Below are positions 13,294-19,461 of a DNA stretch of 19,461 bases, piece by piece. The stretch covers positions 1-19,461 of the forward strand of contig PFAX01000032.1 of NCBI GenBank assembly GCA_002773495.1, given 5' to 3'. Under the pieces are notes generated by a model that saw only the letters and a program-made list of their open reading frames with translations, did no database searches and was not told the DNA's origin. A program made the position numbers and the translations under genes. Source of the stretch: a bacterium (Candidatus Gribaldobacteria) CG10_big_fil_rev_8_21_14_0_10_37_21. GTDB lineage: Bacteria; Patescibacteriota; Minisyncoccia; Minisyncoccales; CG1-02-41-26. How positions within the stretch are numbered: the first letter of the stretch is position 1; every line of letters starts with the position of its first letter.

Positions 13294-13839
13294 TTATTTA
13301 GTGGCAGCTGCTTTCTTGCCTTCTTTTTTCCTGACTTTTTCGCCCAAATAGCGAATACCCTTACCTTTGTATGGCTCTGGCTTTTTAAGTTCTCTAATTT
13401 TAGCTGCGAATTGCCCAACCCTTTGTTTCGAGCAACCTGAAATAGTAATAATTTCTTTTTCTACTTTAACCTCAATGCCCTCTGGAATATCCATAAAAAC
13501 ATCATGGCTAAAACCAAGGTCAAGCTTTAAGCGATCCTTTCCTTCAAGAACCGCCTTGAAACCAACGCCTCTGATTTCAAGTTTCTTTTCAAAACCCTCA
13601 AAAGATCCAATCACAACATTATTTAAAAGCGCCCTCGTTAAACCCCAAAAAGCAGGTGAATTTTTTGTCTCTTTAGCTATAGAAACAATAAGCTCGTTGT
13701 CTTTTTTCTCTACTTTTATTTCACTCAAAAACTCAACCTCATTTTCTCCTTTAGGGCCTTTGACTTTAACAATGTTGTTTGTTATTTGAACTTCAACGCC
13801 ATTGGGTATTTGAATTGGTTTTTTACCTATTCTACTCAT
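13294..13839 (-). CDS. rplF: 50S ribosomal protein L6
   Basis: Large-subunit protein near the factor-binding site. The start is ATG at 13839 (MSRIGKKPIQIPNGVEVQ), the family N-terminus; the frame continues 17 codons upstream without family similarity. The 181 residues include the two L6 repeats and the signature-like PEPYKGKGIRYLGEKVRKKE near the C-terminus. No clear Shine-Dalgarno sequence precedes the start. Confidence 0.96.
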   Translation of the reverse strand: MSRIGKKPIQIPNGVEVQITNNIVKVKGPKGENEVEFLSEIKVEKKDNELIVSIAKETKNSPAFWGLTRALLNNVVIGSFEGFEKKLEIRGVGFKAVLEGKDRLKLDLGFSHDVFMDIPEGIEVKVEKEIITISGCSKQRVGQFAAKIRELKKPEPYKGKGIRYLGEKVRKKEGKKAAATK

Positions 13840-13883
13840 AGATATTTGTGTTATTTGTGGATTATTCGTATAAATTAGCGATT

Positions 13884-14273
13884 TTACCAAACTTCAACCA
13901 TTACCTCTCCGCCCAATCTTTCTTTCCTGGCTCTTGTATCGCTTAAAAGCCCCTTACTCGTTGAAATAATAGCTATTCCATAACCATTTTTAACTGCTTT
14001 AATTTCTTTTGATTTTTTATAAATTCTCTGCCCCGGTTTAGAAACCCGTTTAAAACCCTCCACACAAGGAATACCTTCCTTATACTTCAAAGAAATCCTA
14101 ACAATTTGATGCGGTTTTTTACCTCGTTTTTTAAAATCATCAATCAAACCCTTTTCTTTCAGCACCTCAATAATACCCAACTTTAAATTGGAACAAGGTA
14201 TATCAACTGTTTTCCTTTGCAAGGCCTGAACATTCCTTATTCTGTTGAACATATCTGTTATTGGGTCATTCAT
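13884..14273 (-). CDS. rpsH: 30S ribosomal protein S8
   Basis: Binds the central domain of 16S rRNA early in assembly. The start is ATG at 14273 (MNDPITDMFNRIRNVQAL), giving 129 residues, the normal length; 14 upstream codons in frame are discarded. The C-terminal STSKGLLSDTRARKERLGGE contains the RNA-binding STxxGxxxxxxAR core. It follows S14 across an unusually long gap with inverted repeats. Confidence 0.96.
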   Translation of the reverse strand: MNDPITDMFNRIRNVQALQRKTVDIPCSNLKLGIIEVLKEKGLIDDFKKRGKKPHQIVRISLKYKEGIPCVEGFKRVSKPGQRIYKKSKEIKAVKNGYGIAIISTSKGLLSDTRARKERLGGEVMVEVW

Positions 14274-14300
14274 AAAATTAAATTTATTTAATAAATAATT

Positions 14301-14393
14301 ATCAACGAATAGCAAATTTATGACGAATATCTAAATAAAACATTTCATTTTTTTATTCGTAAATTCGTTTGTTTTTATTCGTTATTCGTTGAT
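14301..14393. repeat. Nested inverted repeat in the S14-S8 gap
   Basis: ATCAACGAATA (14301-14311) is the exact reverse complement of TATTCGTTGAT (14383-14393). Between them GACGAATA and further TTCGT copies can pair in the same way. The leader RNA of rpsH could fold here. Repeated ACGAAT words also make it a simple low-complexity tract. Confidence 0.5.
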
Positions 14394-14401
14394 GCCTTGC
14401 T

Positions 14402-14587
14402 TCACCAAGACGACTTTGTAATCCCTGGTATTTCGCCTTTATTAGCCATTTCTCTAAAGCAAATCCTACATAAACCGAAATCACTCATAAAACCCCTCCC
14501 TCGCCCACACTTAAAACAGCGATTTACCTTTCTTGAGGAAAATTTTGGAACTCGTTTTGATTTTTCTATATCTGATTTTTTTGCCAT
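14402..14587 (-). CDS. rpsN: 30S ribosomal protein S14, zinc-binding type
   Basis: The 61-residue C+ form, with CFKC (24-27) and CRIC (40-43) binding zinc and the C-terminal REMANKGEIPGITKSSW of the family. The start is ATG at 14587 (MAKKSDIEK); seven upstream codons are excluded. It follows L5 by 49 nt. Confidence 0.96.
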   Translation of the reverse strand: MAKKSDIEKSKRVPKFSSRKVNRCFKCGRGRGFMSDFGLCRICFREMANKGEIPGITKSSW

Positions 14588-14636
14588 ATGTTCGCTTTCG
14601 CTCAAATTAAAAATTAAAAGTGAAAAATTAAAAGTT

Positions 14637-15194
14637 TCAAACCTTCTCTAATGGAAATCCTAACAAACGAAGCAGGGCTTCTCCGCCCTTTTTATCTTTA
14701 GCTGTGGTTGTAATTGAAATCTCAAACCCAAAAATACCTCTTTCTCTTTCTATTTTAATTTCAGGGAAAGGCGCATATTCTTTAAACCCTATTGTTAAAT
14801 TTCCTTCTTGGGTAACTGATTTTAAGGGGATGCCTCGAAAATCCCTTTTTCTAGGTAGAGCCACAAAAATTAATTTTTCTAAAAATTCATACATCTTTTT
14901 TCCTCTTAAAGTAACCAGAGCACCAATCGCAGAACCCTCTCTTAGCTTAAAGGCAGCCACTGACTTTTTTGCTTTTCTTAAGGCAGGCCTTTGCCCGGCG
15001 ATTAAAGCTAATGAACTTAAAATATGTTCTTGAAAATTAGCTTTTTCGGCTCCAGTTTTACTTGAAATCTCTTTGCCAAAACCGCAATTCAAAGAAACCT
15101 TAGCTACCTTAGGCACTGCCATTGTATTTTTCAATGCAAACATTTTCATCAACTCTTGTTTTATTTTTTTGTTATATTGTTCAGCTAATCTCAT
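14637..15194 (-). CDS. rplE: 50S ribosomal protein L5
   Basis: Binds 5S rRNA and contacts the P-site tRNA. The 185-residue protein has MFALKNTMAVPKVAKVSLNC near the N-terminus, the signature-like GQRPALRKAKKSVAAFKLRE, and the C-terminal FGFEISITTTAKDKKGGEAL. Normal length and start at ATG 15194. A 72-nt AT-rich gap separates it from L24. Confidence 0.97.
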   Translation of the reverse strand: MRLAEQYNKKIKQELMKMFALKNTMAVPKVAKVSLNCGFGKEISSKTGAEKANFQEHILSSLALIAGQRPALRKAKKSVAAFKLREGSAIGALVTLRGKKMYEFLEKLIFVALPRKRDFRGIPLKSVTQEGNLTIGFKEYAPFPEIKIERERGIFGFEISITTTAKDKKGGEALLRLLGFPLEKV

Positions 15195-15266
15195 AAAATG
15201 TAAAATTTTATTATAAATTCCTTCTTCCTTAAATTTTAATTTTTGATCTTTATTTTTTGATTTGTT

Positions 15267-15572
15267 TTATATTATTTGCTTGCATTTTTTACAAACCCTA
15301 ATCCTATTTTTTTCTTGTTTCTGATAGCCAATCCTAGTTAACTTAGTGCATTTTGGGCAAATCATTCTTACTTTAGAAACTGGAAAAGGCATCGGCACTT
15401 CAACAGTTTGCCCTTTTTCGCCTTCTTTCTTTGCTCTTTTGCGTTCTTTTTTTATGTTGACATTCTCAACCAAAATTTTGTTTTCTTTTGGAAAACCTCT
15501 TAAAACTTTACCCTTTTTCCCCTTATCTTTTCCTTGGGTAACTAAAATTGTATCCCCTTTAATTATTTTCAT
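15267..15572 (-). CDS. rplX: 50S ribosomal protein L24 with C-terminal zinc ribbon
   Basis: Assembly-initiator protein of the large subunit. The KOW motif is at the N-terminus (KGDTILVTQGKDKGKKGKV). The C-terminus carries CPKC (72-75) and CKKC (94-97), a zinc ribbon found in many but not all L24 proteins. 101 residues; the ATG overlaps the L14 stop as ATGA, indicating translational coupling. Confidence 0.96.
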   Translation of the reverse strand: MKIIKGDTILVTQGKDKGKKGKVLRGFPKENKILVENVNIKKERKRAKKEGEKGQTVEVPMPFPVSKVRMICPKCTKLTRIGYQKQEKNRIRVCKKCKQII

Positions 15573-15937
15573 ACAACATCTTTAGCTAAAGTAACTATTT
15601 TTTCAAAACCCATTTCTCTTATTTCTCGAGGAACTGGCCCCAAGATTCTATTACCTCGCAATTCATTTTTATCATTTAAAATGCAACAAGCATTATCGTC
15701 AAACCGAACATAAGAACCATCTTTTCTTCTAAAGTTACTCTTTTGCCTTATAATCACGGCCTTAACAACCTGGTGATTTTTGACTTCCCTTCTCGGTTCC
15801 GCTTTCTTAACAGCACAAATAATTATATCACCAATTGAAGCTGATTTTTTATTGGCTTTTCCTACTATATTAAAACACTTAACGAGCTTAGCTCCTGAAT
15901 TATCCGCTACATTTAATTTTGTACCTCTTTGGACCAT
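15569..15937 (-). CDS. rplN: 50S ribosomal protein L14
   Basis: Large-subunit protein at the L14-L19 intersubunit bridge. 122 residues, the family standard, starting MVQRGTKLNVADNSGAKLVK and ending REIREMGFEKIVTLAKDVV. It lies 4 nt after S17 and overlaps L24 at its end. No anomaly. Confidence 0.97.
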   Translation of the reverse strand: MVQRGTKLNVADNSGAKLVKCFNIVGKANKKSASIGDIIICAVKKAEPRREVKNHQVVKAVIIRQKSNFRRKDGSYVRFDDNACCILNDKNELRGNRILGPVPREIREMGFEKIVTLAKDVV

Positions 15938-15941
15938 AAAT

Positions 15942-16175
15942 TTAACTCAATTTACTTATAATTTTCCAATGCTTTTCTTTGCTGATTGGCCTTGTTTCTT
16001 CAATAATTACTTTATCTCCCTCTTGAAAATCACCCCCTTCAAGATGGGCTTTATACTTTTTATCAAAGTTAAATCTTTTTTTATAAATAGAATGCTCTTT
16101 AATAATTCTTACTTCAACTACGGCTGTATTTTTCATTTTAAGAGAAGTAATTTTGCCTTGAAGTTGCTTTTTCAT
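15942..16175 (-). CDS. rpsQ: 30S ribosomal protein S17
   Basis: OB-fold 16S rRNA-binding protein of 77 residues, with LQGKITSLKMKNTAVVEVRI near the N-terminus and GDKVIIEETRPISKEKHWKI near the C-terminus. The ATG overlaps the L29 stop as ATGA. Confidence 0.96.
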   Translation of the reverse strand: MKKQLQGKITSLKMKNTAVVEVRIIKEHSIYKKRFNFDKKYKAHLEGGDFQEGDKVIIEETRPISKEKHWKIISKLS

Positions 16176-16363
16176 ATCTTTAATAATGTTAAAATACGGG
16201 CGATATCTTTTTTGGTTTCTCTAATTTCACTTATGTTCTTTACTTTTCCAGAAACTAGATCAAAACCAAACTGCCTTAGTTTATCTCTTTTTTCAAGCAA
16301 AAGAAAGCCCAAATCGTCTTTAGTTTGCCTTTGTAAATCTTTAATTTTTTGTTTGGTTTTCAT
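16172..16363 (-). CDS. rpmC: 50S ribosomal protein L29
   Basis: A 63-residue helical hairpin near the exit tunnel. LQRQTKDDLGFLLLEKRDKL and the ending ETKKDIARILTLLKI match the family pattern. It starts 6 nt after L16 and overlaps S17. Confidence 0.94.
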   Translation of the reverse strand: MKTKQKIKDLQRQTKDDLGFLLLEKRDKLRQFGFDLVSGKVKNISEIRETKKDIARILTLLKI

Positions 16364-16369
16364 AATGGG

Positions 16370-16780
16370 CTAAAGCTCTCTTTTAACGAATTGAACCCGG
16401 ATAGGGAGTTTATTACTTGCCCTTTTGAACGCTTCTTTAGCCACTGCCTCTTCAATGCCTTCAATTTCAAATAAAATTCTACCTGGCTTTATTGGAAAAA
16501 CATAATAATGCACCGCACCCTTACCTCCACCCATTGGTGTTTCAGCACCCTTAGCTGTTATTGGTTTATCAGGAAAAATCCTAACCCAAACTCTGCCTTT
16601 TCTTTTAAAACTTCTTGTTATTGCCCTTCTCGCTGATTCAATTTGTGAGGCAGTAATCCATTTTGTTTCTAATGATTTCAAACCAAAACTACCAAAAGCT
16701 AAAGTAGCGCCTTTTTGATCAATCCCTTTGGATCTACCCTTCATTGCTTTCCTGTATTTTGTTTTGCGTGGTTGTAGCAT
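16370..16780 (-). CDS. rplP: 50S ribosomal protein L16
   Basis: Large-subunit protein near the A site. 136 residues, starting MLQPRKTKYRKAMKGRSKG and containing RVWVRIFPDKPITAKGAETP, then MGGGKGAVHYYVFPIKPGRI. Length and motifs are standard. It begins 2 nt after the S3 stop. Confidence 0.97.
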   Translation of the reverse strand: MLQPRKTKYRKAMKGRSKGIDQKGATLAFGSFGLKSLETKWITASQIESARRAITRSFKRKGRVWVRIFPDKPITAKGAETPMGGGKGAVHYYVFPIKPGRILFEIEGIEEAVAKEAFKRASNKLPIRVQFVKREL

Positions 16781-16782
16781 AC

Positions 16783-17442
16783 TTACTTAAAAATGTCACC
16801 TTTATAAAGCCAGACCTTAATTCCAATTGCCCCGTACGAACAATGGGCTTCATTAGAACTATAATCAATCATTGCTCTTATTGTTTGAAGTGGTAAACGA
16901 CCCTTTTTTAACCACTCCCTTCGAGATATTTCAACTCCGTTCAGCCGACCGGACACTTCTATTTTAACCCCTTGAATTTCTTTATTTTCAGCAACTTTAC
17001 TTAAAGCCATTTTAAGAACTCTTCTAAAAGGAACCTTCTTTTCAAGCTGGCTTTGAACCCATTGTGCCACTAAAGAAGCTGAAACCCAAGGGTTTTTTAC
17101 TTCTAAAATTTCAATTTTAATATCTGATTTTATTTCTCCTGTGGGGCCTGGCTTTTTGAAAATAATCTGGTTTAAACTTTCTTTTAACTCTTCAACGCCT
17201 TTGCCACCCCTACCTATAATTAAAGCTGGTCTTGAGGTTGTAATAATAATTTTTAAAACAGTTTGGCTCCGTTCAATAATGACTTCCTCTACTGACCCTT
17301 GAGGCAACTTGCTTTTAAGATAACCCCTAATTTCACAATCTTGTTTTAGGTATAAAGGAAAATGTTTATAATAAAAACCCCGGCTGAGCCAGTCCTTAAT
17401 GCCTCTGATCTGGATTATTTTTGGGTGTACTTTATGACTCAT
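16783..17442 (-). CDS. rpsC: 30S ribosomal protein S3
   Basis: mRNA-entry protein of the small subunit. 219 residues, starting MSHKVHPKIIQIRGIKDW. A type II KH domain has the GRGG turn (77-80). The C-terminal domain contains GVKIEVSGRLNGVEISRREW. It begins 3 nt after the L22 stop. No anomaly. Confidence 0.97.
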   Translation of the reverse strand: MSHKVHPKIIQIRGIKDWLSRGFYYKHFPLYLKQDCEIRGYLKSKLPQGSVEEVIIERSQTVLKIIITTSRPALIIGRGGKGVEELKESLNQIIFKKPGPTGEIKSDIKIEILEVKNPWVSASLVAQWVQSQLEKKVPFRRVLKMALSKVAENKEIQGVKIEVSGRLNGVEISRREWLKKGRLPLQTIRAMIDYSSNEAHCSYGAIGIKVWLYKGDIFK

Positions 17443-17445
17443 AAA

Positions 17446-17967
17446 TTAAATTGCTTTTCTTCTAAAAACCTTTTTTAGATTAGCTTTATCTGAACCTTTT
17501 CGCTCCTTATCTCTAGAAAAATTAAACTCTGACTTTTTTGTTCGGCTCACTCGCTTTCCTTCTTTTTTTTCCTCTTTAGATAATAAATTTTTTTCATCTT
17601 TTAAAGAAGGCATTAAAACCGATTTTGTTGAATTAGACAATTCGCTCAAGGTTAAAGTAACATGACAGGTTTTCTTTTGAATAGCTCCGGCTCTTCCTCT
17701 AGACATTGGGTGCCACCTTTTTAACTTAACCCCTTCATCAACTTTTATTTCTTTAATAAAAAGGTTATCATTTTCAATTTGAAAATTATGTTTACTATTT
17801 TGCACGCATGATTGAAGTAATTTTTTTAAAGGCAAAGACCCTCTTTTTACACAAAATCCCAAAAGCTCATTCGCCTCGTAAGCACTCTTCCCCCTGACTA
17901 AATCAGCGACTAACCTAACTTTTCTTGGGGCTATTCTTAAATTATTTAATTTTGCTGTAATTTCCAT
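17446..17967 (-). CDS. rplV: 50S ribosomal protein L22 with long basic C-terminal tail
   Basis: Lines the exit tunnel. The start is ATG at 17967 (MEITAKLNNLRIAPRKVRLV), the family N-terminus; 16 upstream codons are excluded. The core ends near residue 112, after HPMSRGRAGAIQKKTCHVTL. Residues of about 115-173 form a Ser/Lys-rich tail not present in the usual 110-120-residue protein, probably disordered and contacting rRNA or the surface. Confidence 0.95.
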   Translation of the reverse strand: MEITAKLNNLRIAPRKVRLVADLVRGKSAYEANELLGFCVKRGSLPLKKLLQSCVQNSKHNFQIENDNLFIKEIKVDEGVKLKRWHPMSRGRAGAIQKKTCHVTLTLSELSNSTKSVLMPSLKDEKNLLSKEEKKEGKRVSRTKKSEFNFSRDKERKGSDKANLKKVFRRKAI

Positions 17968-17983
17968 AAAAAATGAAAAAATG

Positions 17984-18298
17984 TTATTTCTTTGGAGCTG
18001 GTCTATCTGGAGCACCTGGTTTAGTTTCTAACTCCTTTTGCATTTTACCCCCGTGCCTAGAAAATTTAGTTGTTGGTGAAAATTCGCCTAATTTATGCCC
18101 CACCATTTCTTCAGTTATAAGCACAGGGATATGTTCTTTGCCATTATGAACAGCAAAAGTTATCCCTACCATTTCAGGCGATATACTTGAAGCTCTTGCC
18201 CATGTTTTGATAATGGTTCTATCACCCTTTTTCAAAAGGGTTATTTTTTTTAATAATTTTTCGTCAATATAAGGGCCTTTTTTTAAACTCCTGCTCAT
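17984..18298 (-). CDS. rpsS: 30S ribosomal protein S19
   Basis: 16S head protein of 104 residues, starting MSRSLKKGPYIDEKLLKKI, with the family core ITEEMVGHKLGEFSPTTKF. A short Pro/Lys C-terminal extension (TKPGAPDRPAPKK) exceeds the usual 92 residues. It lies 8 nt after L2. Confidence 0.97.
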   Translation of the reverse strand: MSRSLKKGPYIDEKLLKKITLLKKGDRTIIKTWARASSISPEMVGITFAVHNGKEHIPVLITEEMVGHKLGEFSPTTKFSRHGGKMQKELETKPGAPDRPAPKK

Positions 18299-18306
18299 AG
18301 TTTTAA

Positions 18307-19077
18307 TTATTTACTTCTTTTCTTTTTTACTCTTCTTTGAAGAATAAATTTATTTGATAATTTTTTCCTTTTTCTTGTTTTAACCCCTAAAGCTGGTTTA
18401 CCCCAAGCAGTGCGTGGGTGCCTGCCAATTGGTTGTTTGTTTTTACCGCCCCCATGTGGATGGTCGCAAGCATTCATCGCTGACCCTCTAACTGTCGGCC
18501 TTGTCCCTTTTTTTCTAGCAGTGCCTGCTTTACCTATTTGATGAAATTTATGTTCTGGGTTTGAATTAGAACCAAAGGAAGCATAACACTCCGAAAGAAC
18601 TTTCCTTGTTTCTGAAGAAGGCATCTTTAAGGTAGTGCATTTTCCCTCTTGTGCCATTACCGCAACCGAGGCACCAGCTGACCTCGCGATTTGACCGCCC
18701 TTATTAGGCGTTAACTCAACATTAAAAACATTCGCTCCCACTGGAAAATTTTTCAACTTCATTCTGTTGCCAGTTACAAGGCCTGCTTTTTCATTATGTT
18801 CAATAGTGTCTCCAGCTTTTAAATTGTGCGGAGCTAAAACATAGGCCCTCTCTTTATTAGGATACTCAATTAAAGCAATATTGCAAGTCCTGTTGGGATC
18901 ATATTGGATTGAAAGAACATTAAAATTACCCATTTTTTTTTCACCAAACTCAATTATTCTATAAAATCGCTTGACTCTGCCTCCTTGGTGACGCATGGTA
19001 ATCCTGCCAGAATTATTTCTTCCAGATTTCTTTTTCAAAATAGTCATTAAACTTTTTTGTGGTTTTTCTTTTGCCAT
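18307..19077 (-). CDS. rplB: 50S ribosomal protein L2
   Basis: Peptidyl-transferase-associated protein needed for subunit association. The start is ATG at 19077 (MAKEKPQKS); an in-frame TTG at 19101 would overlap L23. 256 residues, against about 275 in Escherichia coli, the difference lying in the shortened N-terminus. The signature region reads MNACDHPHGGGKN (201-213), with Ala-Cys where most bacteria have Pro-Val. SGRNNSGRITMRHQGG (18-33) is conserved. Confidence 0.97.
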   Translation of the reverse strand: MAKEKPQKSLMTILKKKSGRNNSGRITMRHQGGRVKRFYRIIEFGEKKMGNFNVLSIQYDPNRTCNIALIEYPNKERAYVLAPHNLKAGDTIEHNEKAGLVTGNRMKLKNFPVGANVFNVELTPNKGGQIARSAGASVAVMAQEGKCTTLKMPSSETRKVLSECYASFGSNSNPEHKFHQIGKAGTARKKGTRPTVRGSAMNACDHPHGGGKNKQPIGRHPRTAWGKPALGVKTRKRKKLSNKFILQRRVKKKRSK

Positions 19078-19081
19078 AGAA

Positions 19082-19461
19082 TTATCGAGGTAAAAGCTCA
19101 ATTGTCTGCCCTTTAATCAAAGTTAAAGTTGCCTTTTTGTAGCCCTTTTTCCAGCCCTCTGTTCTACCCAGTCGTTTTCTTTTTCTTGGAATGTGGGTGA
19201 CATTAACTTTAACAACATTAACGCCAAATAAACTTTCAACCGCTTTTTTAATTTCTGTTTTGGTAGCTTTAGGAAAAACTTTAAAAATATACTTTCCTGA
19301 TTCGGCCTGAATAGCGGCTTTTTCTGTAATATGGCCTGCCTCTAAAACCCTCCACGCCTGATTAGGTTGCTTTTCTTTAGGAACAACTTTTACTTCTGGC
19401 TTTTTATCTTTTAAAGCTTCTTTTTTAGGAGCTTGCTTAACAGCTTTTGTCGCTTTTGTCT
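19082..19461 (-). CDS. rplW: 50S ribosomal protein L23, partial (5' end outside the window)
   Basis: An open frame from the right edge to TAA at 19084-19082. The last 90 or so residues are L23: WRVLEAGHITEKAAIQAESG, KYIFKVFPKATKTEIKKAVE, VNVTHIPRKRKRLGR and the final TLIKGQTIELLPR. The visible N-terminal part is Lys/Ala/Pro-rich (TKAVKQAPKKEALKD), a basic extension in front of the normal start region. It ends 4 nt before L2. Confidence 0.95.
   Translation of the reverse strand, partial: TKATKAVKQAPKKEALKDKKPEVKVVPKEKQPNQAWRVLEAGHITEKAAIQAESGKYIFKVFPKATKTEIKKAVESLFGVNVVKVNVTHIPRKRKRLGRTEGWKKGYKKATLTLIKGQTIELLPR

Noticed and set aside
15780..16373. 197-codon plus-strand ORF rich in Phe and Leu
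   Set aside because: It lies antisense to L14, S17 and L29; the hydrophobic composition is what complementary Lys-rich codons give.
1..19461. Alternative genetic code with UGA as glycine
   Set aside because: Several genes end in TGA within ATGA overlaps (adk, L14, L29, the m5C methylase), so UGA acts as stop.

Overview
The window is about 19.5 kb of AT-rich bacterial chromosome. Every conserved gene except the avd-like one is read on the minus strand. The order L23-L2-S19-L22-S3-L16-L29-S17-L14-L24-L5-S14-S8-L6-L18-S5-L15-secY is the fused S10-spc ribosomal operon. Ribosomal protein L30 is missing between S5 and L15. That absence, the short intergenic gaps, ATGA start/stop overlaps, low GC and small accessory genes suggest a Candidate Phyla Radiation (Patescibacteria) genome, possibly Parcubacteria-like. 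UGA serves as an ordinary stop, so the UGA-recoding lineages (Gracilibacteria, Absconditabacteria) are unlikely.

Layout from right to left, the direction of transcription: ribosomal genes and secY (19461 to 10423); a GC-rich 147-bp element with perfect 29-bp inverted arms (10256-10402); a diversity-generating retroelement (DGR, 10145 to 7575); adk, a UPF0200-like P-loop kinase and map, overlapping one another (7525 to 5522); a two-helix membrane protein; then galT, a putative restriction endonuclease, an m5C methyltransferase and tpiA as one tight cluster (5007 to 1253); a broken NYN-domain gene; and an N6-adenine methyltransferase running off the left edge.

The DGR is the main feature. It sits between secY and adk, normally a close pair. 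It has a target gene with a C-terminal variable repeat (VR) and its own sigma70-like promoter. A 118-bp template repeat (TR) lies in a separate minus-strand unit bounded by hairpin terminators. An Avd-like four-helix gene is on the opposite strand. TR and VR differ at 16 positions, 13 of them adenines of the TR, the mutational signature of a DGR. The reverse transcriptase, however, is an intact ORF in which the stretch that should hold the QxxxS and YxDD motifs is missing, apparently by an in-frame deletion. Avd is inverted head to head with RT, and neither has a convincing start codon. Three non-adenine TR/VR mismatches have also accumulated. I read this as a DGR that recently worked and is now disabled, or one that needs an RT in trans. 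Similar sequences of about 30 bp flank the whole cassette, and a third copy lies before the TR.

The second accessory region is the R-M pair placed between galT and tpiA, followed by the NYN remnant and a second DNA methyltransferase. No tRNA, rRNA, CRISPR array or insertion sequence was seen.
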